NCBI RefSeq assembly: GCF_050908995.1
Contig: NC_135132.1
Coordinates: forward strand, 739,001 to 803,000
Direction of reading: 5' to 3'
DNA from: Andrena cerasifolii
Lineage: Eukaryota > Arthropoda > Insecta > Hymenoptera > Andrenidae
DNA: 64,000 nucleotides
A program made the position numbers and the translations under genes. The notes under the pieces were generated by a model. That model was not told the origin of the DNA, ran no database searches, and saw nothing but the letters and a program-made list of their open reading frames with translations. Below, piece by piece: positions 45,208-56,120 of this stretch (position 1 is its first letter; every line of letters starts with the position of its first letter).

Positions 45208-46011
45208 TCACGCACAGTTATTCTGCCAAGGGACAGTTCCGTTGGTAACGAAATAGTCTGTAAATTCTCGTCTAATGTTCCGTGAGTTTTGTGACGGTCC
45301 CCGAGGTACATTGTCAAGTGGCAGAAAGGATGAATTGTTGGCAGTGGTCTGTGTTAAAGTCCTCCAGCTTCCTACTACTATTTCCCCATTACGTTCATTG
45401 TCCACCAACCCTGATGGGCAGTATGATGCTCTCGAAGTGGTCGATTTTCTCAGAAAATTGTGTAGATACACAATTGTTAGTGTTATTATCTCAGCTCTTT
45501 CCGGCTGGAATAGCATTGGTTTCCTTAAAATCCGAAACACTGAAGAACATATACCAAAAACATTCTCTACTACTCTTCGAGCCCTACTTAGGCGATAATT
45601 ATATATTCTTTCTCTGGTTCCTTTATTGTGATTCCCCGAATACGGTTTCATTATATTTTCGGTGAGAGAAAATGCCTCGTCACCTAGTATGACGCACGGC
45701 ATGTTCATATTTATTCTAGGCAGTGGAGTTTTTTCGGGTAAGGCTAAATCTTTACTCTCAATTTTTTTTTGTACAGTTCCGTGTGTTTGAAAACACCACT
45801 ATCCGAAATTCTACCTTTGCAGCCTACATCCACAAATAGAAAATTATAATCTTCATATACAAGTGCAAACAATACAATACTGAAAAAGGATTTGTAATTG
45901 TAGTATTCACCGCCACTGTTCATAGGACATTGCCCCCACGCAGTGCGGGAAATTACATTTACTTTCGAACTGGGAAGCTATGCTTTCCCACTCTTCCGTA
46001 GTTGACGGCAT
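45208..46011 (-). pseudogene. Harbinger (DDE_Tnp_4) transposase exon, broken
   Basis: From ATG at 46011, preceded by an AG acceptor, it reads MPSTTEEWESIASQFESKCN and FPHCVGA. The block that should hold the first catalytic aspartate is deleted at about 45910-45920. After it, in another frame, comes CPMNSGGEYYNYKSFFSIVL, then VDVGCKGRISDSGVF. A one-base change in an A-run at 45760-45768 shifts to the frame with CVILGDEAF (second aspartate) and ARRVVENVFG (glutamate), ending NGTVPWQNNCA. HARBI1-type nucleases move DNA with 3-bp duplications. With the first aspartate gone and two frame breaks, this copy is dead. Confidence 0.85.
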
Positions 46012-46013
46012 CT

Positions 46014-46157
46014 AGAAAAACACATAACTGTATAAAAGACGCGATATATGAATGTATACAGGGTGAATGAATAACGACTATCACCAGAAAAACACATAAC
46101 TGTATAAAAGACGCGATATATGAATGTATACAGGGTGAATGAATAACGACTATCACC
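46014..46157. repeat. Tandem duplication, two 72-bp units
   Basis: 46014-46085 and 46086-46157 are essentially identical direct repeats starting AGAAAAACACATAACTG. Each contains the CAGGGTGAATGAATAACG end of the MITE that follows. Confidence 0.92.
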
Positions 46158-46394
46158 GGAATTATTTATTGATTTGAGCAAAAATTATCGATTACAACAT
46201 AGTACTTCGAAAAACATGCGGTGTCATTTTAAAAACTGAAGGCCACGATGATATCTCAGACAATATAATGTATAAAAAAAAATGTGGTGCTGGACAAGCA
46301 CTACCGAATACAATATATTTTATATAAAACACTTTTTTCTAAAAACAATAAGTAACGAGTTATTTCAAGAGACAGTTATTATTAACTCACCCTG
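46131..46394. mobile_element. MITE with CAGGGTGA ends
   Basis: The left end CAGGGTGAATGAATAAC and the right end (reverse complement CAGGGTGAGTTAATAATAAC) are flanked by TATA on both sides. Length is 264 bp with no coding. A TA target duplication is likely. Confidence 0.7.
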
Positions 46395-47249
46395 TATAAA
46401 GATCTGGAAGGATCACTATAAAACTGGTATACATGACAAAGAAATGAAGAACACAAATTTTAAGGACACTAATTGAGACTGAAACAGCAATCTAATTCAA
46501 TATATTATTTTACAGGAAACTTTATTGTATACGGGGGCGGAGGCTGACTGTGGTTAAACCCGGCCATCTACTCCGCCGAACGATGGCGAAATTGCTGGAC
46601 CGTCCGGAATAACGGATAACATTAATTCAGCACCACCATCACCATCGCCATCACCACCACCACCGCCACCACCACGAGCACGAAAAAAAAAACACGAAAC
46701 GAGGAAGGTCCTCGAGTGGAACAGACGTTTCAAATATTGCAAAATACGTATGAACAAATCAATACGTCGATGTAAGGCGACAGATTTGGAACGTACGGGG
46801 AACATATAGTGCACAAATTGCGATTATATTCTGCGAGGGTCGCATCGATTGTGGAACACCACATAAATAATGTTAATGTTCCAGGCGGATATGGGGCATT
46901 ACGAAAATTATGTAAGCTATGCTATCCACCCTCCCCCCACACAAACCCTTTCACATCACATCCCACTCCCATTTATCCCTCGAGCCCGAGTACATTCATA
47001 ACAAACCCCATGACTCCCACAGATCATGCAACTGTACATTATACATATTCCCCATACCCACAATAAAGTTACTTTAAAATTAAATTTGTAGTTTCTACTT
47101 ACCTTTACACAACTTCTTAAACCTTCCGGCTTAAGAAAACGTAATTACATATCCCGCTTTGTTGTTTGAGTGCTGCATAAATTAAATGACAAAAATGTGA
47201 CACATCTCATCTCCGCTTGCGCTCCGCTCTCTAAACATAACACAGTTCG
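46395..47249. other. Unassigned, with a GGT/CAC microsatellite
   Basis: A (CAC)n-rich run lies at about 46631-46675, giving a poly-Gly frame on the minus strand. A pyrimidine-rich, proline-coding-like stretch is at 46925-47030. No gene is supported. Confidence 0.45.
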
Positions 47250-48049
47250 ACAGCCATCTGGACTTGTAACATACAATAGCCGTTTCTTATAGGTTTTCGT
47301 GTGCTGAAATTGAATCCGGAAACCGTTCGTCGCAATCACCCTCAGTTTTTGAGAAATTCGATTTTGAAAAAAAAAACTGCAAAATTCAACTTTGAACAAC
47401 TGTTGTGTTGAAACAATAATAGTTATTTGGTTGCTTGTTCCATCGAATTATTCTATGATCTCTCCCGAATACAACGATATAAATTATTAGTGCATTACGA
47501 ACATTTAAATATGTTTAAACATCGATCAAAGGGAGAAGGACACCCGAAATACACCAATTTTCGCAGATACCTTTCTATATATTTCAAAAACTGAGGGTTT
47601 CGGAGAAAATCTGACTACTCCATGCGATACAGCAGACATTTTTCCTTCGGAAACCATCAACAGAAGTGGTGAGTCACGTTTTATTTTCAATACAGAAGGT
47701 ACTCACGCGCGTTAAGCGATTGTATTAGGCTGAGCGGCAGTGGATCGCGCTCCGTCGCACAGTGGTTCCAAAGTAACTTTTTTTGGACAAAATTTCGTAT
47801 CTCCATCAATTCTTAATCGATTTTTGTCTTTTTTTGCTTGATTTGTCGGGGATTAAATTTGGTATAATATCATATAGTAGTTTTCCAAATTTTTCTTTAG
47901 GGATTAAAAAAAGCAAAGAAATTCTGAACTCTTGGTTCCGAAACAACAAGTTTATTAACCTGTTTTTTCCATATACCTATCATTAAATGAAGATAAAATA
48001 AAAAATAAAAATAGATTAAACAATTCAAATTTAAACAATAAAACTAATG

Positions 48050-48300
48050 TTAGCCTTCTTCCATGTAGTCTACATCTTCTGTGTCTTTTTCATAATTGGA
48101 CAAAAGATATTTTGCGTCTTTTTCAAGTTCGACAGATGGAGTTGGCCATTGTGATCTCAAATTCGAAATTAAAAGATGCGATGTTATTAACAAATTATGC
48201 ATCACATCCTCATTTGTCGAACTTCTGTCCGCGCCGCACATTTTGCCAAACTCTTTCGATTCTGTATTGAAAACAAAAGGTGTTTTACCACTTCTGTTGG
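48050..48300 (-). pseudogene. Unrecognised ORF inside the outer element
   Basis: The minus frame reads FNTESKEFGKMCGADRSSTN, then EDVMHNLLITSHLLISNLRS, and ends acidic with DTEDVDYMEEG and a stop. Composition looks protein-like (amphipathic helices, acidic tail). It starts inside the arm and occupies the unique centre, so it could be the C-terminal remnant of this element's transposase. I do not recognise the family. Confidence 0.35.
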
Positions 48301-48382
48301 TGGTTTCCGAAGGAAAAATGTCTGCTGCATCGCATGTAGTAGTCAGATTTTCTCAAAATCCTTAGTTTTTGAAAAATATATA

Positions 48383-49448
48383 CAGGGTGTCCCACTAAGG
48401 AGTGGACAGCGCGATATCTCTTAAAGTATTGTCGATAAAAATATAAAAAAAATATGGAATTGCATGGTTCGAGGGGGCCCATTTATTAGCGCGAACGATT
48501 TTTGTTTTCGATTATTATTTTAAAAGATACGATGGTCAAGTTCGGTTTTTCAAATGGAACTATTTTTTTTGAAGACCTGAGTTGATAGTGCGTTCCAAGA
48601 CAAATTCAATAAGCTTTAATGTATACACTTTATTTCCACTGGTTTTTAAGATATTGCGCTTGCAAAATTACTGATTTTCACTGGAAGAAAACCCTCTGGA
48701 ATAGGAAGGACCGGGGTCGGTCTTACTGGCGCTACGGGTGGCATTGCCTGTTGAAATTGATACCTACCTGCCAAAGGTCTACGACAGGGTTCGCAGGCCC
48801 AAAAGCTGGACAATTCTTTTCCGTGAGAAATGCTACTTAGGTAGGTACATCTGCGGTATCGAGAAGCGCATCGTTACTTTTATTTCGCACTTGCTTCTAC
48901 GCTCGGATGGCCGGTTCTTTTGGGAGGGATGCAAGTTGGATTGGTTAGGTTAGGAGGAGTGAAAGTTGCTAGACTAAATTTCAACCATAGGGAGCAGATT
49001 GTGTCAAAAGAAAAGAATTGTCCAGCCTTTGGGCCTGCCATTTCTGGCGTAGACCTTTGGCAGGTAAGTATCCATTTCAACAGGCAGTGCCACCCGTGGC
49101 GCCAGTAAGACCGCCCCCGGTTTTTGCCATTCCAGAGGGGTTTCTTGCAGTGAAAATCAGTAAATTTGCAAGCGCAATATCTTAAAAACCAGTGGAAATA
49201 AAGTGTATACATTAAAGCTTATTGAATTTGTCTTGGAACGCACTATCAACTCAGGTCTTCAAAAAAAATAGTTCCATTTGAAAAACCGAACTTGACCATC
49301 GTATCTTTTAAAATAATAATCGAAAACAAAATTCGTTCGCGCTAATAAATGGGCCCCCTCGAACCATGCAATTCCATATTTTTTTTATATTTTTATCGAC
49401 AATACTTTAAGAGATATCGCGCTGTCCACTCCTTAGTGGGACACCCTG
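48383..49448. mobile_element. Foldback element with CAGGGTGTCCC ends, nested
   Basis: The ends are CAGGGTGTCCCACTAAGGAG and its reverse complement, with TA at 48381-48382 and 49449-49450. The arms are about 440 bp each and near-perfect (GTATACACTTTATTTCCACT against its complement). The loop of about 190 bp does not code. The ends resemble those of the 4.1-kb palindrome at 22885, so the same transposase type may mobilise both. Confidence 0.88.
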
Positions 49449-49765
49449 TAGAAAGATATCCGCAAAAATTTATGCATTTCGGGTGTCCTTTTCCCTTTGA
49501 TCGTTATTTAAACATATTTAAATGTTCATAATGCACTAATAACTTATATCGTTGCATTCTAGTGGGGTCATAGAATAATTTGACGGAATAAGCAACCGAA
49601 TAACTATTAGTGTTTCAACACAAAAGATGTTCAAAGTTGAAAATTTGCAGTTTTTTTCAAAATCGAATTTGTCTAAAACTGAGGGTGATGGCGACAAATA
49701 CTTTGCGGATTCGTTTTCAGCGCACAAAAATCTATAAGAAACGGCTATTGAATGTCAGAGAACAG

Positions 49766-51640
49766 GGAAAAAGTAAAATTTTGTTGTACAGTGTTATTAG
49801 ATGAAGATGAAGAAAAAATAGTAAAAGAAAGGCGAAGGCGAATATGCACCCTGCTTTAATTCAGAGAAAATTTTATTCGTTCAGGGAGCATTATTACCTT
49901 TGTTGAAAGTATCGAAGCAGGTAATTAATATTTGCACAATTTACTAGTAAGACAAGGAGGAAATTTAAACAATGTGACTTTCAAGGTACGAGAAATGTAC
50001 AAAACCTGTTGATTCCGCGCTGAGCGGTGCAGGATTTTCGGCGTTGAGCGGCTCGGTGGAAAGGAGAGCAGAGGTGATGAAATCGATATAGGTGTGGGAC
50101 AGAACTCTTTATTTCCCGTGATCCAACTCTAACCACGGGACGTCACAACACACTTACAACACACGTACACACGATTATTATAATAGAATGGCGCCTAGGC
50201 GCTTGGCGAAAGCGGTCGCGAAGAAAAATAACTGTTTGGATAGTGGCGCAATGGGTGCAAGCGGACACTCGTTGGACGGTGTTGTTCTAGGAACTAACGG
50301 GCGTCGGGCGAGCGCTCCGCGAATATCGTTAGCGGTGAAAACATGGTAAACGCGCCGCAGCTAACCCACCAGCTGGTGTGATGAGTAAATCGTGCGGCGC
50401 GCTGCCTGCGGCCGCAACACCTGTTTTAATTTGAAGTGGGGCCTGCTCCATAGCAGTTGTTAGAAGAATAGGCCTAGCAACGCCATCTCCCGGATGTACT
50501 TGCGTTACGGCATAATAACTCTCTGTGCGGCATGTTTGCTCATGTGGACCGTCAATCATCGACTCCCTCGAAATCTGCGCTGATTTCCTCGATCTCTTTT
50601 CGCTGAAATCGCCACCGCTTACAGATCTCGCTTAATCACTGTGCTCGTTTCGTTGTCTTGCTTAACCTGTGCTCGCGCTTTGCGCCTCGAGCTTAGCCTC
50701 TGTGGCTTGTACTTTGCTTAATACTCCTAGTAATTCTATTCACTGAGTGCCTTAACTGATTAAAGTAAGACGTTCGCGTTTAAAGCCGTAATTAAAGCTC
50801 CACGCGAATTCGTTTGTCCACGTTTTATTGTATTAAAGCTAAGTGTACATAGTATTATTAAAATTGGTGTAAGTCTTAAACTACGCGTCGCATTTCTCCA
50901 CCGCGAACCTGACCATACCGAACCAGCTGGCGTGATCCGAGAGCTATTTTCTGCACAGCAGTTAAAAAGGACGTAAAAAATAAAAAATACTGAGCTTACG
51001 TAATCGTTCCTCCTGAGGGTTAGCGGGGATGTGCTGGAGGTGCCGCAGTAGTGCCGGCTCAGAACGGTAGTCCAAGGCCGTCGAGTAAATGACTGCGAGT
51101 TCGTGGGTATAACGGGCATTACTGGGCTGGATACCGCGTGTAGAAAGATCCCGGTCAGGTCCAGCTGGCTAAGAATGTAATAGTGGCTTAAGCTAATCGT
51201 TAAACTAACGCGTTGACTAGAAAGTCACCGATGGCGAATCGCGAACGGCGCGTCGCTGACCGGGAAGCCTGTAGTCCGGTCGCTCAGTGAGTAAAACCCG
51301 CTGAAGAAACGGAGGCTGTAGGATGTTCTCCGGGGTAGACAAAGCCTGTCCCTAAGATTGACGGTGGATGTCGACCTGCGTCCAGAGGTAGGCGAACTCG
51401 CTATCCCCTGGGAACCGTGAAGGTAATGGGAGTGAAAAATATACAAAGACGCACCTTGGATATACGAGAGCTCTTTGGGAGAGTGCTAGCCGTATGCCTG
51501 ACGCTCGTGCGAAGACAAGCCAAATGACGCCACGGGCGCGTACAGGCACTACTACTGTGCTTTTGTAGACGCCACGTGAGACACAGTGAATCGTGAACAT
51601 TTTTATAGTGTTTCATTCTATGAAGTGTAATTGAAGTTAC
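49766..51640. other. Unassigned stretch, partly GC-balanced
   Basis: From about 50000 to 51600 GC content is higher, and many short frames exist on both strands without recognisable domains. The minus-strand CGGGAAATAAAGAG near 50120 could be a polyadenylation signal of a retroelement LTR, but paired LTRs or a primer site were not found. Confidence 0.4.
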
Positions 51641-51643
51641 AAT

Positions 51644-51659
51644 ATGAATAAGGAATCAG
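51644..51659 (+). pseudogene. hAT-like zinc-finger gene, exon 1
   Basis: ATGAATAAGGAATCAG is followed by a GTAAGA donor. It encodes MNKES plus one base. Phase 1 matches the next exon, which begins GC. Confidence 0.6.
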
Positions 51660-51789
51660 GTAAGACAAATACTTAATACTTTTGCATCAACAGAATTGTA
51701 GAAATGATATTTTTTGTATATACTACGCACTATATTGATGTATCGTCATGATATTAGAAATGTACTAATAATGGATATTTTATACATAG

Positions 51790-51858
51790 GCAGTGATGGC
51801 AGCATTGCTGGACCTAGCAGTGGAGCTTTTATAAGCTCAGATGTAGAGACCGATTCAA
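51790..51858 (+). pseudogene. hAT-like zinc-finger gene, exon 2
   Basis: The acceptor TACATAG ends at 51789. The exon reads (G)SDGSIAGPSSGAFISSDVET and ends TCAA before GTAAGA, again in phase 1. Serine-rich linker sequence. Confidence 0.65.
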
Positions 51859-51994
51859 GTAAGATGCATCTTTAATTTATTAGTGTCTGAAATCATAGAT
51901 TTAGAAACGGAACGTAGTTTCTTTGTTCAATGATTATTTTCGTGAAATTGTTTTTCTAATATTGTGTGAATAAAAATTAGTATTTAATGAATAG

Positions 51995-53400
51995 GCAGTG
52001 ATAGCACCTTCATCGTTCCCGCTGTGAAGGAAGGAAGGAGACAAACATTTCGGCAATGTCGGCTGCAGGACCCAGCCTTTCAATCGTGGCTGCAACAAGT
52101 CCAGGAAGACCCGTACCTTGGAAAATGTACAATTTGTTACAAATATATTACAGCAAGGAAGTGTAATTTACAGCACCATGCAAACAGCGAAAAACATATC
52201 AACAACATGAAATATGGAAAAGTAACAAATACAGATGAAGAGACAAGGAGTTCTTAAAGACGAGGTAAAGAAAGTAGAAATAAGAGTATGCACTGATACA
52301 ATAGAGCTTAATAGACCCTTTCAGTTATTCAACCATTTTGTTAGAATTCACAGGAGGCATTCAAAACCCCAAATGTACTCTGAATCCGAAGAAAACGAAA
52401 ACTATAAGTATGTATGTAATAAATAAGTCCATTGTTACAAAAACTATAGAAAATGTACAGGGCAAATTTTTTTCGGTTTTGATCCACGAAACGACAGATG
52501 TATCCAATATGAAAATTCTTTGCTTTTTAATGCGTTACGTTCACAAAGAACAGTTATGTACAGATTGATTAGATTTAATTATGATTAAGGAAGCTACAGC
52601 AGAAAAGGTATATCAGTGTTATCGAGATTCTTTAAAGAAGTATAATTTGCCTATAAGTGACATGTTGGGGTGTGCATGGATACTGCAAATGTCATGGTGG
52701 GAGCACATAATTCATTGACTTTTCGTTTAGTAGCAGATAATGGCGAAGTTTGTGCTTTACCTTGCATTTGGCTGCGCGCCACGCGTGCGAATGCTTGCCA
52801 CATCATGTTGAGAAGTTTCTGCATTCTCTTTATTCGTACTTCTCGCAAAGTCCTAGACGACTGTGTATGTTAGAAGCTACGCAACAGTTTATGACTGCTG
52901 CAAAGCGGCAGCCACCGGCACCTAGATGGCTAACACTATCTGAATGTATAAAAATAGTGTTAAATTAGTGAACAGTTTTATTTAGTGTGTTAGTGGAGGC
53001 ATCAACAGAAGAAGATTCTGATGTCGTAAACAGAATATTTTCAAGTTTGAATTGTCTTTTCACCAAGGCGTATTTGCAATTTATGGATTATTTATTACAA
53101 ATATTTACTAAACTGTACAAATTATTTCAAAGCTCGAAAGTGTTACTTCACCGCCTGCTCCCTAAATGTTACAGATTGTTAAAATCATTGGGATGCAATT
53201 TCGTACAATCTAAAAATTTGAAGCAACCAAATATACACAAAATTGACGTCAATAATGAAGATAATTTACTACCACTAACAACAATTTTTACTGGGGCAGG
53301 ATGTATGAATGCACTGAGTCAAATAGCAAATGGTAATTTGAATTTGGTAGTGAACGAAGAAATGTTACAATTTTATAGAAACATACAGAAATGATACAAA
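51995..53400 (+). pseudogene. hAT-like zinc-finger transposase relic, exon 3
   Basis: It completes the serine codon and reads SDSTFIVPAVKEGRRQTFRQ, then a zinc finger of the type C-x2-C-x(n)-H-x4-H (KCTICYKYITARKCNLQHHA, then NSEKH). The frame closes at 52257. Beyond that the hAT-like body continues in shifted frames: SVLIHETTDVSNMKILCFLM (52470-52530, the first-aspartate region), VCMDTANVMVGAHNSLTFRL near 52670, and 52987-53394 with NVNNEDNLLPL-type sequence around DVNNEDNLLPLTTIFTG. There is one stop and several frameshifts. The upstream exons have perfect splice logic, so decay is recent or the N-terminal part alone may still be expressed. Related insect proteins are often domesticated. 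Confidence 0.65.
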
Positions 53401-53659
53401 TCGGGCTTCAAAAATATTGTGGATAGAGTACCAGTAAAAGACTTTCAATGTTATCATTTTTAAATTCCTTGGGACCAGAATTTTGTAAATAAAATAAAAT
53501 AAACAAGAAACGAATATTCAGGATGTAATGATTTTTGTAAAAATAAAAACATAAGATTAATGTTAAAAAAGTTCATTTTTTATTATAAAAGTTGACAAGC
53601 AATATTAAAGAATTAATATTATCTTTCTTTAGTAAAATGAAATATTTGTTGTTATATTG

Positions 53660-53745
53660 ATGTTCTCGATATATCGATACCTCTTCTATGATATATATCG
53701 TATATCGATATGTATGCCTCGATATATCGATATTTTGAAATATTT
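53660..53745. repeat. ATCGATATA-rich cluster
   Basis: CGATATATCGATA occurs at about 53669 and 53727, with TATATCGTATATCGATATG between, forming several overlapping short palindromes. It may be a microsatellite-like or protein-binding cluster. Confidence 0.6.
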
Positions 53746-54059
53746 TTACATCCTTAGTGACGCCGCGGCCAACCAGCGTCGATATCATATTTCCCGGCGA
53801 TGCTGGTTGGCCGCAGTGTTGGTTCGTCTCCCATCGTGGCGTCTCACGCACACATTACCACCGCTCCCTGCAGGTGTTTCCCCCCTCCATCAATGTAGTT
53901 TAAGTCCGTCGATCCCTGCGGTCGTGGTACAGTATTTCCTCGTTAGCGGCTCGCTGGTCGGGACCGGCGTTGAGTCGGTATCGTGAACAGAGCCCTAATT
54001 CCGAGTGTTCGTTTCTCGCTTCTTTCTGGCCGGAGGGGGGAGCGAGATGGAACACTGCG

Positions 54060-54605
54060 TGCGCGGCGAGCGTGCGCGATGGTCGCAAGCGCTTACCGTG
54101 GGCACGAAAACCGCTTCGCAAAATCTTGACGTAGGCCCGTCACAAATCTTTTTTGCGCCCTAGGCGAACTTGTCAAATTGCGCCCCTTATTATAATACAT
54201 TTATTTGAGTTTATTGATGACCTTAGTCTGAATTTTTATTAGTAGTTTAAAACATTTGCAGTATAATTTGTAATATTTTATTTTAAAGTATATTTTCAAC
54301 AATACCAACAATGAAAATACCAGCAATGAAAGTCGACAAGAGGTGCAAAATGGTATTTTCATTGCTGGTATTGTTGAAATATACTTTAAAATAAAATATT
54401 ACAAATTGCACTGCAACTGTTTTAAACTACAAATAAAAATTCAGAGTAAGGTCATCAATAAACTCAAATAAATGTATTATAATAAAGGGCGCAATTTGAC
54501 AAGTTCGCCTAGGGCACAAAAAAGACTTGAGCCGGGCCTGCGACAAGATTTTGCGAAGCTGTTTCGTGCCCACGATACGCGTTTGCGACCATCGTGTCCG
54601 CAAAG
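54060..54605. mobile_element. Foldback element
   Basis: The arms at about 54060-54320 and 54350-54605 are reverse complements: TGGTCGCAAGCGCTTACCGT and its diverged mate, GCGCCCTAGGCGAACTTGTC against GACAAGTTCGCCTAGGGC, and TTCAACAATACCA against TGGTATTGTTGAA. The loop is about 30 bp. No coding is seen. Confidence 0.82.
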
Positions 54606-55050
54606 GACAGAGTGTCAGACGTCCGAAAGACGGAGCGAGGCAAAACATGAACGCATCGTCTGTCTCGTACCGTCCTCGCTCGCTTTCAGTGCCTCTCGCT
54701 CGCTCTCGTTCCATCTCGCTCTCGCTTTCGCCGGACAAGAGTGAGACAAAGTGGTGGGGATAGCGAAAAGTCGGTATCGTGTACACAAAATCGAGGCGCT
54801 AACGAGGAAATACTGTAGTCTCCCGCTTGGGCCCGCCGCGCTGGCCTATATGCGGTGCTACGCTACCTTTGCCAACGCGAGCGCCGCTCGGCGCGTGGCC
54901 ACCTCGCGGCCGCGCTTGGTAGCGGCGGGTCGCGTCGGGCGCGAGTGGCGGGGGAAAGATCGGCGTCCCACCGATATAACTCGTTACACCTGTTCTATTT
55001 AATACTTTTGCAATTTCATCCCATACTTCTATCTTGTCAGTATTATCACG
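54606..55050. other. GC-rich unassigned stretch
   Basis: Includes CTCGCTCTCG-type simple sequence (54675-54730) and a GC-rich block 54820-54975. Open frames on both strands have no domain. Confidence 0.45.
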
Positions 55051-55180
55051 GCCAACGGCGGTGGCCACGATGGAAACACCGGTTCTCGTTCGATCTCCGA
55101 AGTTAAGCATCGTGGAGCGCGGACCGGGGAAATATGGGTGACCGTTTTTCTTCTGGTGGCGTCGCTTGCTGCTGGCAACC
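55051..55180 (+). rRNA. 5S rRNA-like sequence (pseudogene or 5S-derived SINE)
   Basis: It starts GCCAACGGC and contains ACACCGGTTCTCGTTCGATC, CCGAAGTTAAGCA, GGAGCGCGG and ATGGGTGACCG, the landmark blocks of animal 5S rRNA including the internal A-box and C-box regions. After GACCG a T-run (TTTTTCTT) and an insertion break the 3' part, though GCTGGCAAC near 55170 may be the end of the closing helix. It is unlikely to make normal 5S rRNA. Confidence 0.75.
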
Positions 55181-55559
55181 TTACGGGTAGGTTTCCCCGG
55201 TTGCGAACGTATATAATTCGTGACTGTTACGGCCTGCCTAATAGCAAAAATTCCTTACGGTGATCCCATCGAGTCAAGACGTGATCTTTCTTTCAGACCT
55301 CACTCTGCTTTTTGTCCACCCTGTGGCCTGCACGGTGGTTTCCTAGAAAGAGATTAAATGCTCACTCCATTTTGCTTGGTTTCAATGCTACTATACAGGA
55401 AACTCTGAGACGCAGCGCGTCAGTTGGACCTTGAATAAACCGACACTATGTGTCAGTATTTTCGTTATAAGTAGAACACCCTATGGACAAATTTAATTAA
55501 TATTTCATCCATAATTACGAAAATGTACACGTATATTTATTTATACAACACTCAAGCTC

Positions 55560-56120
55560 AACCACGCTTCAAGATTGTCTCGATAGAATGACCGCACTCT
55601 ATTGAGTGTAGCGTGATCCGTCTCCTCTGTAGCGTCTCCTCTGATGTGAATGCTTTTATTTAAATCAGTGCAATCAATTTTTCAGTGAGCGTGATTGTCT
55701 CTTCAGCATCATGTCCCGTGAGCCCTACTGGAATTTATCCTTTAAAGTGATTTTAGATGTAGAAAATTTGACTTAAATAGTTAAGGATAATGAATAAACT
55801 TCTTAATCAAGTTAATAAAATATTCAAGATTTTCACTTACATTTAATTCCGTTTTTTTTGCAGTCAAGACTTCTAATATCTTTTTAGTGAAATTTTGATT
55901 CCATTCGTTGTAGCACAATTGATCCAATATTTGAATGCGTTTATCTGTTTCTTACATATTCTAATTAAGACATTTCTCAGAGCCATCCAATTACCGTTTC
56001 AACTCTTGGCAACTCGTTATCGTATCCAGGATTTAGTACGTGATACTTGCACTGCCAGGCTTTTCCATATGAACAGATTTCCCTCTCGTATTTTTAGATT
56101 CCATTTAAGTGGCGCAAATA
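55560..56120 (-). pseudogene. Degraded coding-like sequence, family unknown
   Basis: On the minus strand several short protein-like runs occur in consistent order but shifting frames: GKAWQCKYHVLNPGYDNELP (near 56075), DKRIQILDQLCYNEWNQNFT (near 55940), KKILEVLTAKKTELN ending at a possible GTAAGT donor near 55840, GLTGHDAEETITLTEKLIAL (near 55715) and HIRGDATEETDHATLNRVRS (near 55645). I do not recognise the protein. It may be a decayed gene or retrocopy inside the transporter intron. Confidence 0.4.

Larger units (their letters stand above)
47255..49765. mobile_element. Outer inverted-repeat element, itself interrupted
   Basis: The left arm (about 47255-47705) matches, inverted, a right arm that is split in two: 48250-48380 and 49451-49765. 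Examples are AATAGCCGTTTCTTATAG near 47275 against CTATAAGAAACGGCTATT near 49730, and TTCCTTCGGAAACCATCAACAG against CTGTTGGTGGTTTCCGAAGGAA. The split is caused by the foldback at 48383-49448. A 63-codon minus frame at 48050-48241 (MCGADRSSTNEDVMHNLLIT) lies in the unique middle; its function is unknown. Confidence 0.75.

Noticed and set aside
46014..46157. Two identical 72-bp repeats considered as a CRISPR-like array
   Set aside because: Only two adjacent copies with no spacers, in a eukaryotic transposon context. It is a tandem duplication.
46554..46814. Minus-strand frame with a poly-glycine/aspartate run
   Set aside because: The run is a trinucleotide microsatellite and the rest shows no domain.
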